The position numbers and the translations under genes were made by a program. From Phycisphaerales bacterium (GTDB lineage Bacteria; Planctomycetota; Phycisphaerae; Phycisphaerales; SM1A02), in the NCBI GenBank assembly GCA_029260575.1, contig JAJDDB010000004.1:248001-312000 (forward strand): DNA of 64,000 bases, read 5' to 3'. Shown in pieces: positions 27,618 through 38,800 of the stretch. Position 1 is the first letter of the stretch. Each line of letters opens with the position of its first letter. The notes beneath the pieces were generated by a model. That model did no database searches. It worked only from the letters and a program-made list of their open reading frames with translations, and was not told where the DNA came from.

Positions 27618-28088
27618 TTGGGCAGGACGACATCGACCAGAATCGTACGGCTTCTTCTTGTGCTGCACATGGCATTCGGACTGCCGCTGTGTTGTTGCCA
27701 GGTTTCCGCGTTCGCCTCCTGCTGCAATACACCTGCTTACCTTGGTGATGCCGAGTTGTACGATCACGACGGCCATGGGCATGGCGGTCATTCGCATGAC
27801 GGTAGTGAGCATCATGATTACAAACCTGGTTCAACCAGCGATTATCACAACGAAGCGCCGAAGACACCGCACTCCCCGGATGAGGCATGCGGCTGTGGAT
27901 GCGATGCTGCCGACTCAGTGCGCGGGCAGAGAGCGCAGTCACTTCACGTACCTGCAATCGTCCAACAGACAGTGCAACCAGCCCTCCTGAAGACGGTGTC
28001 CGTAATAGTGCATCAGTGGCCGGCTGCGTCCACGGCAATCGGCCCACCGACTTCTCTGCTGCGCCAGCACTGCGCGCTCATCATTTGA
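27618..28088 (+). CDS. Small exported Cys/His-rich protein, possibly metal-binding
   Basis: A 156-residue protein from a TTG with GGAG eight bases upstream. The N-terminus is a signal peptide (IVRLLLVLHMAFGLPLCC). It is followed by many Cys (CCCQ, SCCN, ACGCGCD) and a His/Asp-rich middle (DHDGHGHGGHSHDG), which suggests binding of copper, zinc or similar ions outside the cytoplasm. I recognise no family. A protein of similar style (export signal, clustered Cys) is encoded at 43226-43624 next to the efflux genes, so both may belong to metal handling. Confidence 0.6.
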   Translation: MGRTTSTRIVRLLLVLHMAFGLPLCCCQVSAFASCCNTPAYLGDAELYDHDGHGHGGHSHDGSEHHDYKPGSTSDYHNEAPKTPHSPDEACGCGCDAADSVRGQRAQSLHVPAIVQQTVQPALLKTVSVIVHQWPAASTAIGPPTSLLRQHCALII

Positions 28089-28337
28089 TTTCATCTCATC
28101 AAGCCTGACGTTTTATTGAGCTGCTGTATTCACTGCGCGTGAATCGGCAGGTCATAAGGTCGTAACGTGCCTTTGGCATGTTTGGATCTGCGTCGGGAAG
28201 ACTGACACAACATGTTCAGGTCTACAAGACTCTCGCACCGGAAACGCGTGTTGTCATTATGCGCCCCATGCTCTGTGGTGCGCGGCAGCTGCTCAACGCG
28301 CTTGCCCTCGTGCGATCAGACTTCTACGAGGTGAAAA

Positions 28338-29048
28338 ATGTTTGCGCGCATACTTCGCGATTCAATGTCACTGACTCAACGAATTTTCAGAACTGCTCGA
28401 AGAACGAATGAACTCCTGACGGATCGTTGGCTGAATATCCACACGTGCGCTACTTCAGACCAGGTCCCCGACGCCGAAACAACATTTGGTGATCCGGTCG
28501 AATATGACCCGCTCCATTACTTTCTCATTTGGCGCTGCATTCGGAAGCTACAACCAACACCGAATGATGTCGTCTTTGATATCGGATGCGGCAGTGCTCG
28601 AATCCTCTGCGCATTTGCCCGACAAAAGCTCCGGCACTGCATCGGTATTGAGTATGATCCGACACTTTCGAAACTTGCACGCCGCAACGTCATTCGACTT
28701 CGTGGCGTGAAAACGCCGATCGAAATCCGCAATGTAGACGCTGCTTCTGCAGACTACTCGCAAGGTACAATTTACTGCATGTATAATCCGTTTGGTCGCG
28801 ATACGATGCGGGAGGTCCTTGCGCGCATTCGAGCAAGTCTTGATGTGCGGCCGCGCCGTGTGCAACTCGTGTATTTCAGTCCCTGGCATGAAGACCTGCT
28901 CGCTGATGCAGACTGGCTCCGATGTGCCGATCGAGTCTCAACGCGATTTAGTCGGATCGACACAAGCTATTGGGTTAGTGTGCAGCAGACCTTGGTTAAG
29001 CGATGCCCACACGATCTGCGTCATAGTTCTGTTCCCAAATTTGTCTGA
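28338..29048 (+). CDS. SAM-dependent methyltransferase-like protein
   Basis: A 236-residue protein whose start is an ATG after CGAGGTG. The Rossmann motif I is DVVFDIGCGSARIL (about residues 78-91), with an acidic residue at the end of strand 2 in CIGIEYD. These residues bind S-adenosylmethionine in class I methyltransferases. An asparagine-proline element CMYNPFG sits at the position of motif IV (compare NPPF/NPPY). The substrate is unknown. It is alone on the plus strand before the metal-resistance block. Confidence 0.8.
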   Translation: MFARILRDSMSLTQRIFRTARRTNELLTDRWLNIHTCATSDQVPDAETTFGDPVEYDPLHYFLIWRCIRKLQPTPNDVVFDIGCGSARILCAFARQKLRHCIGIEYDPTLSKLARRNVIRLRGVKTPIEIRNVDAASADYSQGTIYCMYNPFGRDTMREVLARIRASLDVRPRRVQLVYFSPWHEDLLADADWLRCADRVSTRFSRIDTSYWVSVQQTLVKRCPHDLRHSSVPKFV

Positions 29049-29234
29049 CGACGTCGAGTAACGAACCCGAAATGTTGCCGTAAGAGCCGCCGTGGCTGCG
29101 AATTGCGACGGCGTTGATTATGAGAGTCACGGTAAATGCACAATACGAAGTATGATGTAATCGGATCTGTGCTTTACTCAGTCGTCGAATCGTGGGGTTC
29201 ATGTGATGGGAGAACCGATGCGTGCTAGGCCGAC

Positions 29235-29300
29235 ATGACTGGCAACGGAGTCATAAACATATTTGACCTTCTGATCCTGTTAGCGGGTTGGAGCGAGTAG
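29235..29300 (+). pseudogene. Orphan dockerin-like tail
   Basis: The 22 codons read MTGNGVINIFDLLILLAGWSE and then stop. This is the same motif that ends the secreted proteins at 11054-15286 and 44515-45906 (GxxDVFDLLxLLxxWG), including the preceding Gly-Asn-Gly. A stop codon lies just upstream in the frame, so the body of the protein has been lost. Confidence 0.6.
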
Positions 29301-29310
29301 GGACATCAGT

Positions 29311-30075
29311 TCAAGCATTGAGAGCCGCCGCCAGAGCGCGACGAAGCGAGCGCCGTTTCCATCGTGCATTGGCCCTCCACAGCCACAAGGACATGCCAGT
29401 CAGCGCAGTCAGAATTGCCAGCACGCTGAAGCTTGTCAGCAGCGGGTGATTGAAATCGTCTCTGCTGGAGTAATCCATAGTGTGCAGCATCCAGAAGAAA
29501 TCGAAGACCCGCCATTGTCGGTTACGCCGTGCAGTCACCGCTCCGGTATAAGCGTCGATATAGATGTGCGGGTTTCGCGAGTGATCAAGTACGACTTCGT
29601 ATGCGGGTAGAACCCCGCTCCGATACTGAATTGGGGGATCAGATTCCATGAGCCGAACGGATCGAATGTCTGCGTCTAGCAATGAATCGCGCTTAGCGAG
29701 TTCGCCGGCCGCGCGTTCAGACAACTGCGGAGCGATCTCGGTTCCGTCGAGTGACAACACAGACAAGAGTGCACCACGGGAGTCTCTGATTTCCCATGCC
29801 GCGCCGAGCCCGCGATTCTGTAAGGAGATGCTGCCAATTTCGGCATCTGACTGTATGAGATCGTGCAAAGACAATTGGAATGCCGGGGTCAAAGACCCAA
29901 GAACTGGCGCGTCGAGCGCATCGAACGGCGTCATCGCGCTGTCACGTTCGCCGCGCACAAGGTCCAGCGCGAGAATGCTGAAGACGAAGCCGCCGGTACT
30001 CCAGGCAAGCAATTGCAGGCAGATGATGAGTCCAAGCCAGCGATGTACGACATATGTCGTCTTGCGCAACTTCAT
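29311..30075 (-). CDS. PepSY-type membrane protein
   Basis: A 254-residue inner-membrane protein. It begins with the PepSY_TM signature [20 protein letters not shown] followed by [10 protein letters not shown], and ends with a third hydrophobic segment ([22 protein letters not shown], about 212-233). The periplasmic part includes [22 protein letters not shown], a PepSY-like strand pair. Such proteins occur with metal transport and reductase genes, where they may pass electrons through heme or aid metal handling. Its start overlaps the stop of the copper ATPase by four bases, so it is co-translated with it. Confidence 0.85.
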   Translation of the reverse strand: MKLRKTTYVVHRWLGLIICLQLLAWSTGGFVFSILALDLVRGERDSAMTPFDALDAPVLGSLTPAFQLSLHDLIQSDAEIGSISLQNRGLGAAWEIRDSRGALLSVLSLDGTEIAPQLSERAAGELAKRDSLLDADIRSVRLMESDPPIQYRSGVLPAYEVVLDHSRNPHIYIDAYTGAVTARRNRQWRVFDFFWMLHTMDYSSRDDFNHPLLTSFSVLAILTALTGMSLWLWRANARWKRRSLRRALAAALNA

Positions 30076-32435
30076 GAGTGCTTTCCGTTGGTAGTACCTA
30101 GTCGCAGCCGCAACGCGTTGAGTATTACTGAGACCGAACTGAAACTCATTGCTGCTGCTGCGATCATGGGACTGAGCAAGAGGCCAAAGAATGGATACAG
30201 CACGCCGGCTGCGATTGGAACACAGGCGGTGTTGTATACGAACGCAAAAAACAGGTTCTGTCGGATGTTGCGCATTGTTGCACGACTCAACTCGCGCGCA
30301 CGAACGATTCCATTCAGATCACCTCCGACCAACGTCATTGCTGCGCTTTCTATTGCCACGCCAGCTCCGGTTCCCATTGCGATGCCGATGTCGGACTGCG
30401 CAAGTGCCGGTGCGTCGTTCACGCCATCGCCAGCCATTGCTACGATCTTGCCCTCTGCCTGCAGTGCGCGGATAACTTCAGCCTTCTGATCCGGCAGGAC
30501 ATCAGCCTCGACACGGTCGATATTCAACTGCTGGGCTATCGCGCGGGCAGTGGTTTCGTTGTCTCCGGTCAGCATTACAACGGTCAACTGCTGATCGTGT
30601 AGCGCTGTGATCGCCTCTAGCGTTGTCTCTTTGATCGGATCGGCAACTGTCAGCAACGCGGCGAGTTGTCCGTCAATTGCCGCGAACATTGCGGTTCCAC
30701 CCTTTCGTCGGTGCTGGTCTGCTGCGTCGGCGAACGGCGCAATATCGACGCCCTCATCGTGCATAAGCGCCGGTGAGCCGATCGCAATTGTCGAACCATC
30801 GACTACAGCGCGAATACCTTTGCCGGTGACACTGTCAAAATCGGACGCTTCGAATCGATGCTTTGTCTTCTCTTCAAGCCCTGAGACGATAGCCTCTGCA
30901 AGTGGATGTTCACTGCCGCGTTCTGCAGCGGCAAGTAGCCCGAATACGCGATCGGGTTCAGCATTGTCGGTGATCTCTGCGCCAACAAGTTTCGGTTTTC
31001 CTTCGGTGAGCGTCCCTGTCTTGTCAACGACAACAGTATCCACCTTCTCAAACGCCTCCAGCGCAGCGGCATTCTTGATCAGGACACCTTGCTTTGCGCC
31101 TTGTCCGGCAGCGACCATGATCGACATCGGCGTCGCCAGCCCAAGAGCGCATGGACAGGCAATGATGAGAACTGATACGGCTGCGACGAGCGCATAGCTG
31201 AAGGCTGGCGACGGGCCAACAAGCAACCATACAACAAACGCAAGAATCGCAACGCCCACGACTGCGGGTACGAACCACGCCGCGACAGCATCTGCAAGCC
31301 TCTGAATCGGTGCACGCGATCGCTGCGCTTCTGCAACCATCTGTACGATCCGCGCAAGCGTCGTTTCAGATCCAGTGCGGCTGACGGTCATGATGAACGA
31401 GCCGGTCTTGTTAACTGTGCCGCCGGTCACTTCATCGCCAGCGGTTTTTTCAACCGGGATTGGTTCGCCGGTCAGCATTGATTCATCAACTGTGCTACGC
31501 CCTTCGATCACGTTACCGTCAATAGGGATCTTGTTGCCGGGGCGTACTCGAATCCGATCGCCGGCTACAAGCTGTTCAACCGGAACCTCCTGATCATTGC
31601 CGTCATCGTTAATTCGCATTGCCGTCGGCGGAGCGAGTTCAAGAAGTTCACGAATGGCTCCGCCGGTTTGTCGTCGAGCGCGCAATTCGAGGACCTGGCC
31701 GAGCAGAACAAGTGTGACGATGACCGCGGCGGCTTCGTAATACACACCTACACGCCCAGCGTCGTCTCGCAATGACTCGGGAAACAGGTCAGGAGCGACA
31801 GTCGCTACAACACTGAAGATGTATGCAATTCCGACACCTATGGAAATGAGCGTCCACATATTGGGGCTGAGTGTGCGAATCGAACGGGCGCCTCGTACAA
31901 AGAACGGCCAGGCGCACCAGAGCACGACTGGCGTTGCCATGAGCAGTTCAAACCATTGCGAGCCAGCTGGCGTGATCCACCTTTCCAGTGGTTGCCCAAA
32001 CAGCATGTTGCCCATGACGTAGATAAGCAACGGCGCGGTGCAAAACGTTGCCACCCAGAATCGTCGCATCATGTCTCGAAGTTCGCTGTCGTCCTGTTCC
32101 GCGGTTGCATCAACGGGCTCCAACGCCATACCACATTTCGGACAGTCGCCGGGCCCGATCTGGCGCACTTCCGGATGCATCGGACACGTATAGACGGTGC
32201 CGACTGCAACGTGACCGTTGAATGGCTCTTTCCGTGCGCTGTGCGACAGATGCCCCCGTCCTCCGTTGGGCGCATCGCTTGAGTAGCGCTCGGGATCAGT
32301 TCTGAATTTGTCCGCGCAGCTCGTACTGCAAAACAAAATTGTTCGCCCATCGTGAACGATCGACGCTGCTTCATGACCTGCATCGACACGCATGCCGCAT
32401 ACCGGGTCGATATGTATACCTTGTGTGTCACTCAT
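30072..32435 (-). CDS. copA: P1B-type copper/silver-translocating ATPase
   Basis: A 787-residue heavy-metal ATPase from the ATG at 32435, which overlaps the stop of the permease gene by eight bases. The N-terminus has a YHS domain (DPVCGMRVD ... [10 protein letters not shown]) and then a heavy-metal-binding domain [20 protein letters not shown], in place of the usual HMA domains. The core shows TGEP, the ion-channel CPC motif [11 protein letters not shown], the phosphorylation site DKTGTLTEG, the HP dipeptide GSEHPLAEA and [12 protein letters not shown]. This pattern is that of Cu(I)/Ag(I) exporters. It pumps metal from the cytoplasm to the periplasm, where the RND system encoded downstream could export it. 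Confidence 0.93.
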   Translation of the reverse strand: MSDTQGIHIDPVCGMRVDAGHEAASIVHDGRTILFCSTSCADKFRTDPERYSSDAPNGGRGHLSHSARKEPFNGHVAVGTVYTCPMHPEVRQIGPGDCPKCGMALEPVDATAEQDDSELRDMMRRFWVATFCTAPLLIYVMGNMLFGQPLERWITPAGSQWFELLMATPVVLWCAWPFFVRGARSIRTLSPNMWTLISIGVGIAYIFSVVATVAPDLFPESLRDDAGRVGVYYEAAAVIVTLVLLGQVLELRARRQTGGAIRELLELAPPTAMRINDDGNDQEVPVEQLVAGDRIRVRPGNKIPIDGNVIEGRSTVDESMLTGEPIPVEKTAGDEVTGGTVNKTGSFIMTVSRTGSETTLARIVQMVAEAQRSRAPIQRLADAVAAWFVPAVVGVAILAFVVWLLVGPSPAFSYALVAAVSVLIIACPCALGLATPMSIMVAAGQGAKQGVLIKNAAALEAFEKVDTVVVDKTGTLTEGKPKLVGAEITDNAEPDRVFGLLAAAERGSEHPLAEAIVSGLEEKTKHRFEASDFDSVTGKGIRAVVDGSTIAIGSPALMHDEGVDIAPFADAADQHRRKGGTAMFAAIDGQLAALLTVADPIKETTLEAITALHDQQLTVVMLTGDNETTARAIAQQLNIDRVEADVLPDQKAEVIRALQAEGKIVAMAGDGVNDAPALAQSDIGIAMGTGAGVAIESAAMTLVGGDLNGIVRARELSRATMRNIRQNLFFAFVYNTACVPIAAGVLYPFFGLLLSPMIAAAAMSFSSVSVILNALRLRLGTTNGKHS

Positions 32436-33768
32436 TTGACGCTTCTCGCTTTCGAAGAAACCACCATTCAGCTCCGAAAACAACTAGCAGAGCCACAATG
32501 GAAATGACGACAACCAGCGGATCTGAAGTGGATTTGACATAGAGGAATGCACCGAGCACGACAGCGTCGAGCACGAGCGCCGTAAGGACAATCGTTGCGT
32601 TTGCTCTCACATCTGTGCGAAGGTGCTTGTAGACACCCCAGTGGATGACCATGTCCATCATGATGTAGAAAATCGCGCCCAACGAGGCGATCCGGCTGAG
32701 ATCAAAAAAGACTGTGAGTACGACAGCCAACACTGTGGTATACACCAGCGTGTGCTCTTGAATGCGGCCGGGCATTCCGAAGTGTCGATGCCAGACAAGA
32801 TCCATCTTTGTCAGCATTGCCAGCATCCGCGAGACAGCAAACATGCTCGCAATAATGCCGGAGATTGTGGCGATAATGGCAAGACCGATGGTGAGCCACT
32901 CACCCCACTTGCCGACGGCAGGGCGTGCAGCTTCCGCAAGCGACGAGTCGCGCGCCGCTATGACTTCGTTGACACTGAGATTGCCAGCAACTGCAGCGGT
33001 TACGAAGACATAGATCACTGTGCAGATTATCAGCGAGAAGATTATTGAACGGCCGACATTTTTCTTCGGATTTTCAATCTCGTCACCGCTATTGGTAATT
33101 GTTGTAAAGCCCTTGTAGGCAAGTATGGATATTGCAATCGCGGCCAGGAATCCTGTAACGCCGCCACGGCTTGCGTCAGAATTGCCGTCCAAAAGCGTAT
33201 CGAACGACAGCCCCGATACCCAGAGACCGATTGCTGCAAAGACCGCAATGCCGCCAATCTTTGCGATTGCTGTGATCTTGCTCAGTCCACCAATGATCTC
33301 ATTGCCAAGCAGATTTACAACGAACGCTACGGCTATCAAACCGATACCAAGCGCTGGTACGAACCATGAATCCGCCCCCTGGTCGATGATCCGCATCGTG
33401 TACGTGCCGAATGTTCGTGCGACCAGACTCTCGTTAATCACCATCGAAAAGTACATCAGCAGCGAGGAACCGGCGGTTATTACGCCCGGTCCATATGCCT
33501 TTTTGAGGATCATCGCAATTCCGCCGGCAGACGGATATTCGTTGCAGACTTTGATGTACGAATACGCGCTGAACGCAACAACTACTGCGGCTGCAACGAA
33601 TGCAAGGGGGAAAAGTACGCCAGCAAGCTCAGCAACTTGCCCGGTCAACGCAAAGATTCCCGCGCCGATCATGACGCCGGTCCCCATGGCAATTGATCCG
33701 ACAAGTGTCAGGCTGCCCTTGGCGTAATCGTCATCATTTGATTGTTGGCTGTGTGCGCTGTCAGACAT
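32428..33768 (-). CDS. APC-superfamily amino acid permease
   Basis: A 446-residue permease with about twelve hydrophobic segments. The first helix carries [19 protein letters not shown], the typical APC GxGIF motif for substrate contact; [16 protein letters not shown] lies in the sixth helix region. It should move amino acids or related compounds across the inner membrane. Its unusual position, overlapping the copper ATPase start by eight bases, suggests a role in the same response, for example uptake of a metal-chelating or thiol amino acid; this is inference. Confidence 0.88.
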   Translation of the reverse strand: MSDSAHSQQSNDDDYAKGSLTLVGSIAMGTGVMIGAGIFALTGQVAELAGVLFPLAFVAAAVVVAFSAYSYIKVCNEYPSAGGIAMILKKAYGPGVITAGSSLLMYFSMVINESLVARTFGTYTMRIIDQGADSWFVPALGIGLIAVAFVVNLLGNEIIGGLSKITAIAKIGGIAVFAAIGLWVSGLSFDTLLDGNSDASRGGVTGFLAAIAISILAYKGFTTITNSGDEIENPKKNVGRSIIFSLIICTVIYVFVTAAVAGNLSVNEVIAARDSSLAEAARPAVGKWGEWLTIGLAIIATISGIIASMFAVSRMLAMLTKMDLVWHRHFGMPGRIQEHTLVYTTVLAVVLTVFFDLSRIASLGAIFYIMMDMVIHWGVYKHLRTDVRANATIVLTALVLDAVVLGAFLYVKSTSDPLVVVISIVALLVVFGAEWWFLRKREASNE

Positions 33769-33845
33769 CAGCGAGTCTCATGCCCCCCTTGCTTGAACAT
33801 TGCCCGCATGTGTCCCACCAGATGGTGAAGAGATTCGCGACACAT

Positions 33846-34769
33846 TCAAAATGCATAGTGATCGATTCCATAGACGAGGGCGCCTCCAAAGAATCCAGCT
33901 GCGCCTAAAACGCCGGTAGTAGCAAACAGCGACAGACGAAAGACTGAGCGGGAATCCTGAACGGAGCTAGTTCTTGTGGTCCGGATAAGTGCGATCAACG
34001 TCAACACGCTCAAGAGTGCTGTGCCAGTGCCAAGCCAACGGTGTGTGGTCTTCATCCAATCTTCATCGATGATGGCAAGTCCGCCGTTGAACCAACCGAG
34101 TGTCGCCGCAGTCACTGCTGCCAGCGCCGCGACCCAAACGCAATATCCTGCTGCATGACGAAACTGTACTTTGCCCGTGAAGATCAGAAGCAACTCTGCC
34201 AGCGCAGCGCCAAAGAGCAGCCCGATTGGCGCATGCGTAGCTGTCGGGTGAAACTTTCCGAGCCATTTCACCCATGCCGGCAGACCCGAACCATGTTCAT
34301 CTGCGTGTCCATCTGAATTCGATTCGTCGTGGGAACCAGATGCAGTTGCTTCGTCCGACGACGATTCCTCGCTGCCATGCGTGTGCTCATCGTCATGAGA
34401 CTGCTGCGAATCTGTCTGGTCGTCCGCGTGCGCCGAATCGCTGGAGTGCTCGTGCTGTGTAGATGCCTTGTCGATTGGCTCAGAGAAGCCAGCGAGATTG
34501 GCGACGTACTTCTCTGGTTCACGCTCAAATGCCCGCCTGCACCGCACACAGCAGAAGTATACGCGTTGTCCTTCATATTCAATTGAGATATCCGGATCGA
34601 TCGGCTCATCAGTCATCACCGGACACATTGCGTTGGTCGGTGTTTTGTCATCCACATCCTGACCGGTCACCGCCGGCGAGGCCGATGCGCTGTGCGCACC
34701 GAACCCGCCGGCCAGAACCAGCATGATGATTGCAGTCAGGTATGCAGTTTTTGAAATGCTGAACTGCAT
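33846..34769 (-). CDS. Exported YHS-domain protein with four-helix DUF2231-like membrane part
   Basis: A 307-residue protein. A signal peptide is followed by a YHS/TRASH-type metal site (AMCPVMTDEPIDP ... YFCCVRCRRAFEREPEKY). A His/Asp/Ser-rich linker of about 60 residues comes next (HEHSSDSAHADDQ and similar), likely able to bind metal ions. The C-terminal half has HPTATHAPIGLLFGAALAEL and three further hydrophobic segments, as in DUF2231 membrane proteins. It lies 15 bases from the multi-YHS gene and probably takes part in periplasmic metal capture or delivery. Confidence 0.75.
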   Translation of the reverse strand: MQFSISKTAYLTAIIMLVLAGGFGAHSASASPAVTGQDVDDKTPTNAMCPVMTDEPIDPDISIEYEGQRVYFCCVRCRRAFEREPEKYVANLAGFSEPIDKASTQHEHSSDSAHADDQTDSQQSHDDEHTHGSEESSSDEATASGSHDESNSDGHADEHGSGLPAWVKWLGKFHPTATHAPIGLLFGAALAELLLIFTGKVQFRHAAGYCVWVAALAAVTAATLGWFNGGLAIIDEDWMKTTHRWLGTGTALLSVLTLIALIRTTRTSSVQDSRSVFRLSLFATTGVLGAAGFFGGALVYGIDHYAF

Positions 34770-34784
34770 GAGTGTACTCCAGGC

Positions 34785-35801
34785 TTAGTTGTGATCATGA
34801 TCGCCGTGCGCGCCATGATCGTGTGAACCGTGGTCATGATCGTCTTTGTTTTTGCCGCGATCATTGTCGTGTGGTGCTGCTGCGACTCCGGGCATGTGGC
34901 CGTGCTCTTTCCACGCGTTGTTGATCCGTTCGATGTATTTCGCTGGATTCTTGTCAAACGCGTCCTGACACCCACCGCAGCAGAACTGCACCAGCCGATT
35001 GGCGACGACGATCTTTACAGGCTCGCCCATTGAACCGAGCTTGCTGGTTTCCATGACCGCGCATGTGTCAAGAGGATAATGCGCGCTCTGTTGTTCGATG
35101 ACAGCTTTGTCAAGCTTGGCGAGATACGCCTTGGGATCTTTTTCAAAGTCCTTCTTGCACATCTTGCAGCAAAATCGCACGAGTCGATTCTTGTAGATGT
35201 GATTGATCGGCTCCCCCGTTTCGCCGAGCTGTTCTTCGTCCATGACCACACATGTTGTCAGCGGATAGAACGGCAATTGCTGTTCGATCATTTTCTCGTC
35301 GATCTGTGCGAAGAATTTTGCCTTGTTTTCCTCGAATTGACCAACACAACCCCCGCAACAGAACTTAATTTCGCGGCCGTCGATCATCTTGACAATGGGA
35401 TCACCCATCGAACCGAGCTTCTGACCGGAGACCGGGCAGGTGTCGAGCAGGTACGGATCGCTTTGGATCTTCTCCGGCTGCGACGCAGCACTGTCTTCAT
35501 CTTGCTTGGCCAACGCCTCGGGGTTATCCGGCATCATTGCCAGAGCCACAAATTCATCCTTGCGCTTTTCGTCCCAAGCCATGAACGATCGGCCGCAACC
35601 AGAACAACACACGCCTACTACATGGCCCTTGTGTTCAAAAGTCCCGGCCGACGGCACGATCGGTTCCTTGCTGATCGGACATGTTGCGTTTACAGGTTTG
35701 TCGCCGTCGGCTGATGCCTGTTGTGCAGGGTCATCAGCAACAGCTTCCGAAGCCAATAGCCCGGTACATGCGAGAATTACTGCGAGACAAATACGTTTCA
35801 T
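34785..35801 (-). CDS. Periplasmic protein with four YHS-like metal-binding repeats
   Basis: A 338-residue exported protein with a signal peptide (ICLAVILACTGLLASEAVA). Four tandem units follow the same pattern: an initial Cys (ATCPISKE, DTCPVSGQ, TTCVVMDE, DTCAVMET) and then a CC.xC pair about 30 residues later (GVCCSGCG, KFCCGGCV, RFCCKMCK, QFCCGGCQ). Each unit thus offers a YHS/TRASH-like metal site. The tail is a His/Asp-rich stretch (DHDHGSHDHGAHGDHDHN). It would buffer several copper or silver ions in the periplasm. Its end overlaps the start region of the CusA-like gene block by four bases. Confidence 0.85.
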   Translation of the reverse strand: MKRICLAVILACTGLLASEAVADDPAQQASADGDKPVNATCPISKEPIVPSAGTFEHKGHVVGVCCSGCGRSFMAWDEKRKDEFVALAMMPDNPEALAKQDEDSAASQPEKIQSDPYLLDTCPVSGQKLGSMGDPIVKMIDGREIKFCCGGCVGQFEENKAKFFAQIDEKMIEQQLPFYPLTTCVVMDEEQLGETGEPINHIYKNRLVRFCCKMCKKDFEKDPKAYLAKLDKAVIEQQSAHYPLDTCAVMETSKLGSMGEPVKIVVANRLVQFCCGGCQDAFDKNPAKYIERINNAWKEHGHMPGVAAAPHDNDRGKNKDDHDHGSHDHGAHGDHDHN

Positions 35802-38800
35802 TGTGAAACTCCTTCTTCGAACGATTGTTCATTCGTTGTATGTGTGCTGGACGCAGTCTGAGATGACAAACGGTGCTTCCATTCCTGCGTCCAGCAATAG
35901 AGAATGGGCACAACAAACCAGGTAATGGATGCGACGACCATTCCGCCGAATGTGGGGATGGCCATGGGAACCATGATGTCCGCGCCGCGCCCGGTGCTTG
36001 TCAGCACCGGCAGCAGCGCAAGGATTGTCGTCGCGCTGGTCATGACCGCAGCTCGAATACGCAAACGACCACCACCCACGACGGCCTTTCGAATGGCGTC
36101 AATTGATTTCGGCTTTTCTTCAGCCATGGATTGTTCGATGCGCGTGGCCATGATGACGCCATCGTCCGTCGCAATGCCAAACAGCGCGAGGAAGCCGACC
36201 CACACTGCAACACTCAGATCGAATTGGCGAATCTGGAAGAGCTCGCGCAGATTGGTTCCGAGCAGATGAAAATCAAGGAACCAAGGCTGGGCATACAGCC
36301 AGAGCATGATGAAGCCGCCGCCCCATGCGACGAACACACCGCTGAACACCATCAGCGTCACGCTGACCTTACGGAACTGGAAATACAACAGCAGAAAAAT
36401 GATTGCCAACGACAACGGAAGCACAACGCTCAAACGCTTGGCAGCACGAACCTGGTTCTTGTAGGTGCCGGAAAACTCAAAGCTGACGCCGGCGGGCACA
36501 GCGAGTTCGCCCGCATCGATCCGACTTTGAATGTAGCGTTGCGCATCGTTGACGACGGTGACTTCCGCAACACCGGGCATCTTGTCAAATAATACATATG
36601 CCACCAGAAACGTGTCTTCGCTCTTGATCATCTGTGGACCCCGGCGATAGACGATTCGCGACAGTTCCGCCAGCGGAACCTGCGTTCCATCGGGAGCCGG
36701 CACGAGAATCTCGCCAAGCGTTTCAGGTTGATCGCGTAATTCGCGCAGATAGCGCACGCGAACCGGATATCGCTCACGACCTTCAACGGTCATGGTGAGC
36801 GGCTTGCCGCCGATCGCAACTTCGATGACTTCCTGCACATCAGCAATCTGAATGCCGTATCGCGCGATGCGCTGCCGATCAATTTCTATCTCAAGATACG
36901 GTTTTCCGACGACACGATCGGCAAACACCGCAGCCGGTTGGACCGATGGGACTTCCTTCAGCAGCTTTTCGAGTTCGAGTGCGAATGACTCAATACTCTC
37001 AAGATCCGGACCATAGACTTTGATGCCCATCGGCGCGCGGAAGCCGGATTGAAGCATTACGATCCGCGTTTCAATCGGCTGAAGCTTGGGCGCACTCGTC
37101 ACGCCGGGCATGTCAGCGGCTTCGACTATTGCATCCCAGATATCCTGTGGACTCTCCACCTCGTCGCGCCACTGTCGATACGGTTGCCCATCTTCATCTT
37201 CGATCAAAGCGCCTGAAACATCGCGGAGAAATTCATTCGTGACCGGATCGACTCTGAATTTCATGCGCACGCCGCGGTCGTCTGTCTTGTATTCACTCTT
37301 GTATTGAATGACAGTTTCGACCATCGAGATTGGCGCAGGATCAAGCGGACTGTCTACGCGACCGATCTTGCCGACTGCCAGTTCAACTTCCGGAACGCCC
37401 ATGATCCTACGGTCGAGCTCCTTCAGTATGTCAGTCGCTTCGCCTATCGACGCATGCGCCATCGTTGTCGGCATATAGAGAAAAGCGCCTTCATCCAGCT
37501 TCGGCATGAACTCGCTGCCGAGGCCGGGAAACTCATGAGCAACTGCTACAATCCTGGCATTACGGCGGATGGAGTCAGGTAACCATCCAAAGACAGTGTC
37601 GAACCCGAGCCAAACCGTCGAACCGAATAACACGATGAGAACCGCCGGCGACAACGCAATCACTTTGTGTTGCAACGCCCATGAAAGAATGTGCGGAAAA
37701 AGAACGCGTACGAGCCAGAATGTGAGTAGCAGACCGCCCACTATGAGGCCGATGAAAAGGGCATTACCAAGCAGACCGGGCTCCGGTCCGAGCGGTTCCC
37801 ACGACCCGGCCAGAATACTCAGCACGACTACGACTGCAACGAGGTTTGCAGACCATTGCAATGTGCGCGCGAGCAGCGCGGGTAAGAACGGCTGAATCAG
37901 ATAGAATCCTGCAAAACTGACGACGAGAATCCCCGCCCATGCGTGAAGCCAGATTGCAATCACAATCCCCGCAAGTAGCAGTAGGATGCTGGCAGAGACT
38001 CGAACAGTACCCTTGCGAATTCGAAAGCCCATGAGAACGTGGGCCGCAGCAGGAAGAATCGTCAACGCAATGATGATTGATGCGATAAGTGCAAACGTCT
38101 TTGTATATGCAAGCGGCTTGAACAGCTTGCCTTCCGCCGCTTCCATTGTGAAGACCGGGAGAAAACCAACTATTGTCGTTGCTACAGCTGTGAGTACTGC
38201 GCTACCAACTTCTGCTGAGGCGCGATACACGACTTCGAAGCTCGAATCCTCTGGAGATGCTTCGTTCAATCTGCGGAGGATGTTCTCCGTCAGCACGATG
38301 CCCATATCAACGATGGTTCCGATAGCGATCGCAATGCCCGACAGAGCAACTATGTTGGCATCGACTCCAAAAACCTTCATCCCGATGAATGTCATCAGTA
38401 CAGTGATCGGAAGCATCGCGCCGATCAGCAGGCTGCTGCGCAAATGCATCACCATGAGCACGATAACGATAATGGTAATGTAAACTTGCTGCTTGATCGC
38501 AGAGTTAAGCGTCTGCAGTGTTTCTTTGATCAAGCCGGTGCGGTCATAAAACGGCACGATCGTCACACGGCTTTGCGTGCCGTCCTCCAACACCTTGTCC
38601 GGCAGTCCAGAGGCAATGTCGGCAATACGATCCTTCACACGTTGAATCGTCGCCATCGGGTTTTCACCGTAGCGCACGACCACGACACCGCCGACTGCTT
38701 CTTCGCCAGCCTTGGTAAGCACGCCGCGCCGCATTGCCGGCCCTAGAGATACGTTCGCAATGTCGTCGATCAAAATCGGTTGACCGTCTCGGGCAGTGAT

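Noticed and set aside
28178-28411. 77-residue plus-strand frame before the methyltransferase
   Set aside because: No ribosome-binding site, overlap with the methyltransferase start and no recognisable features.
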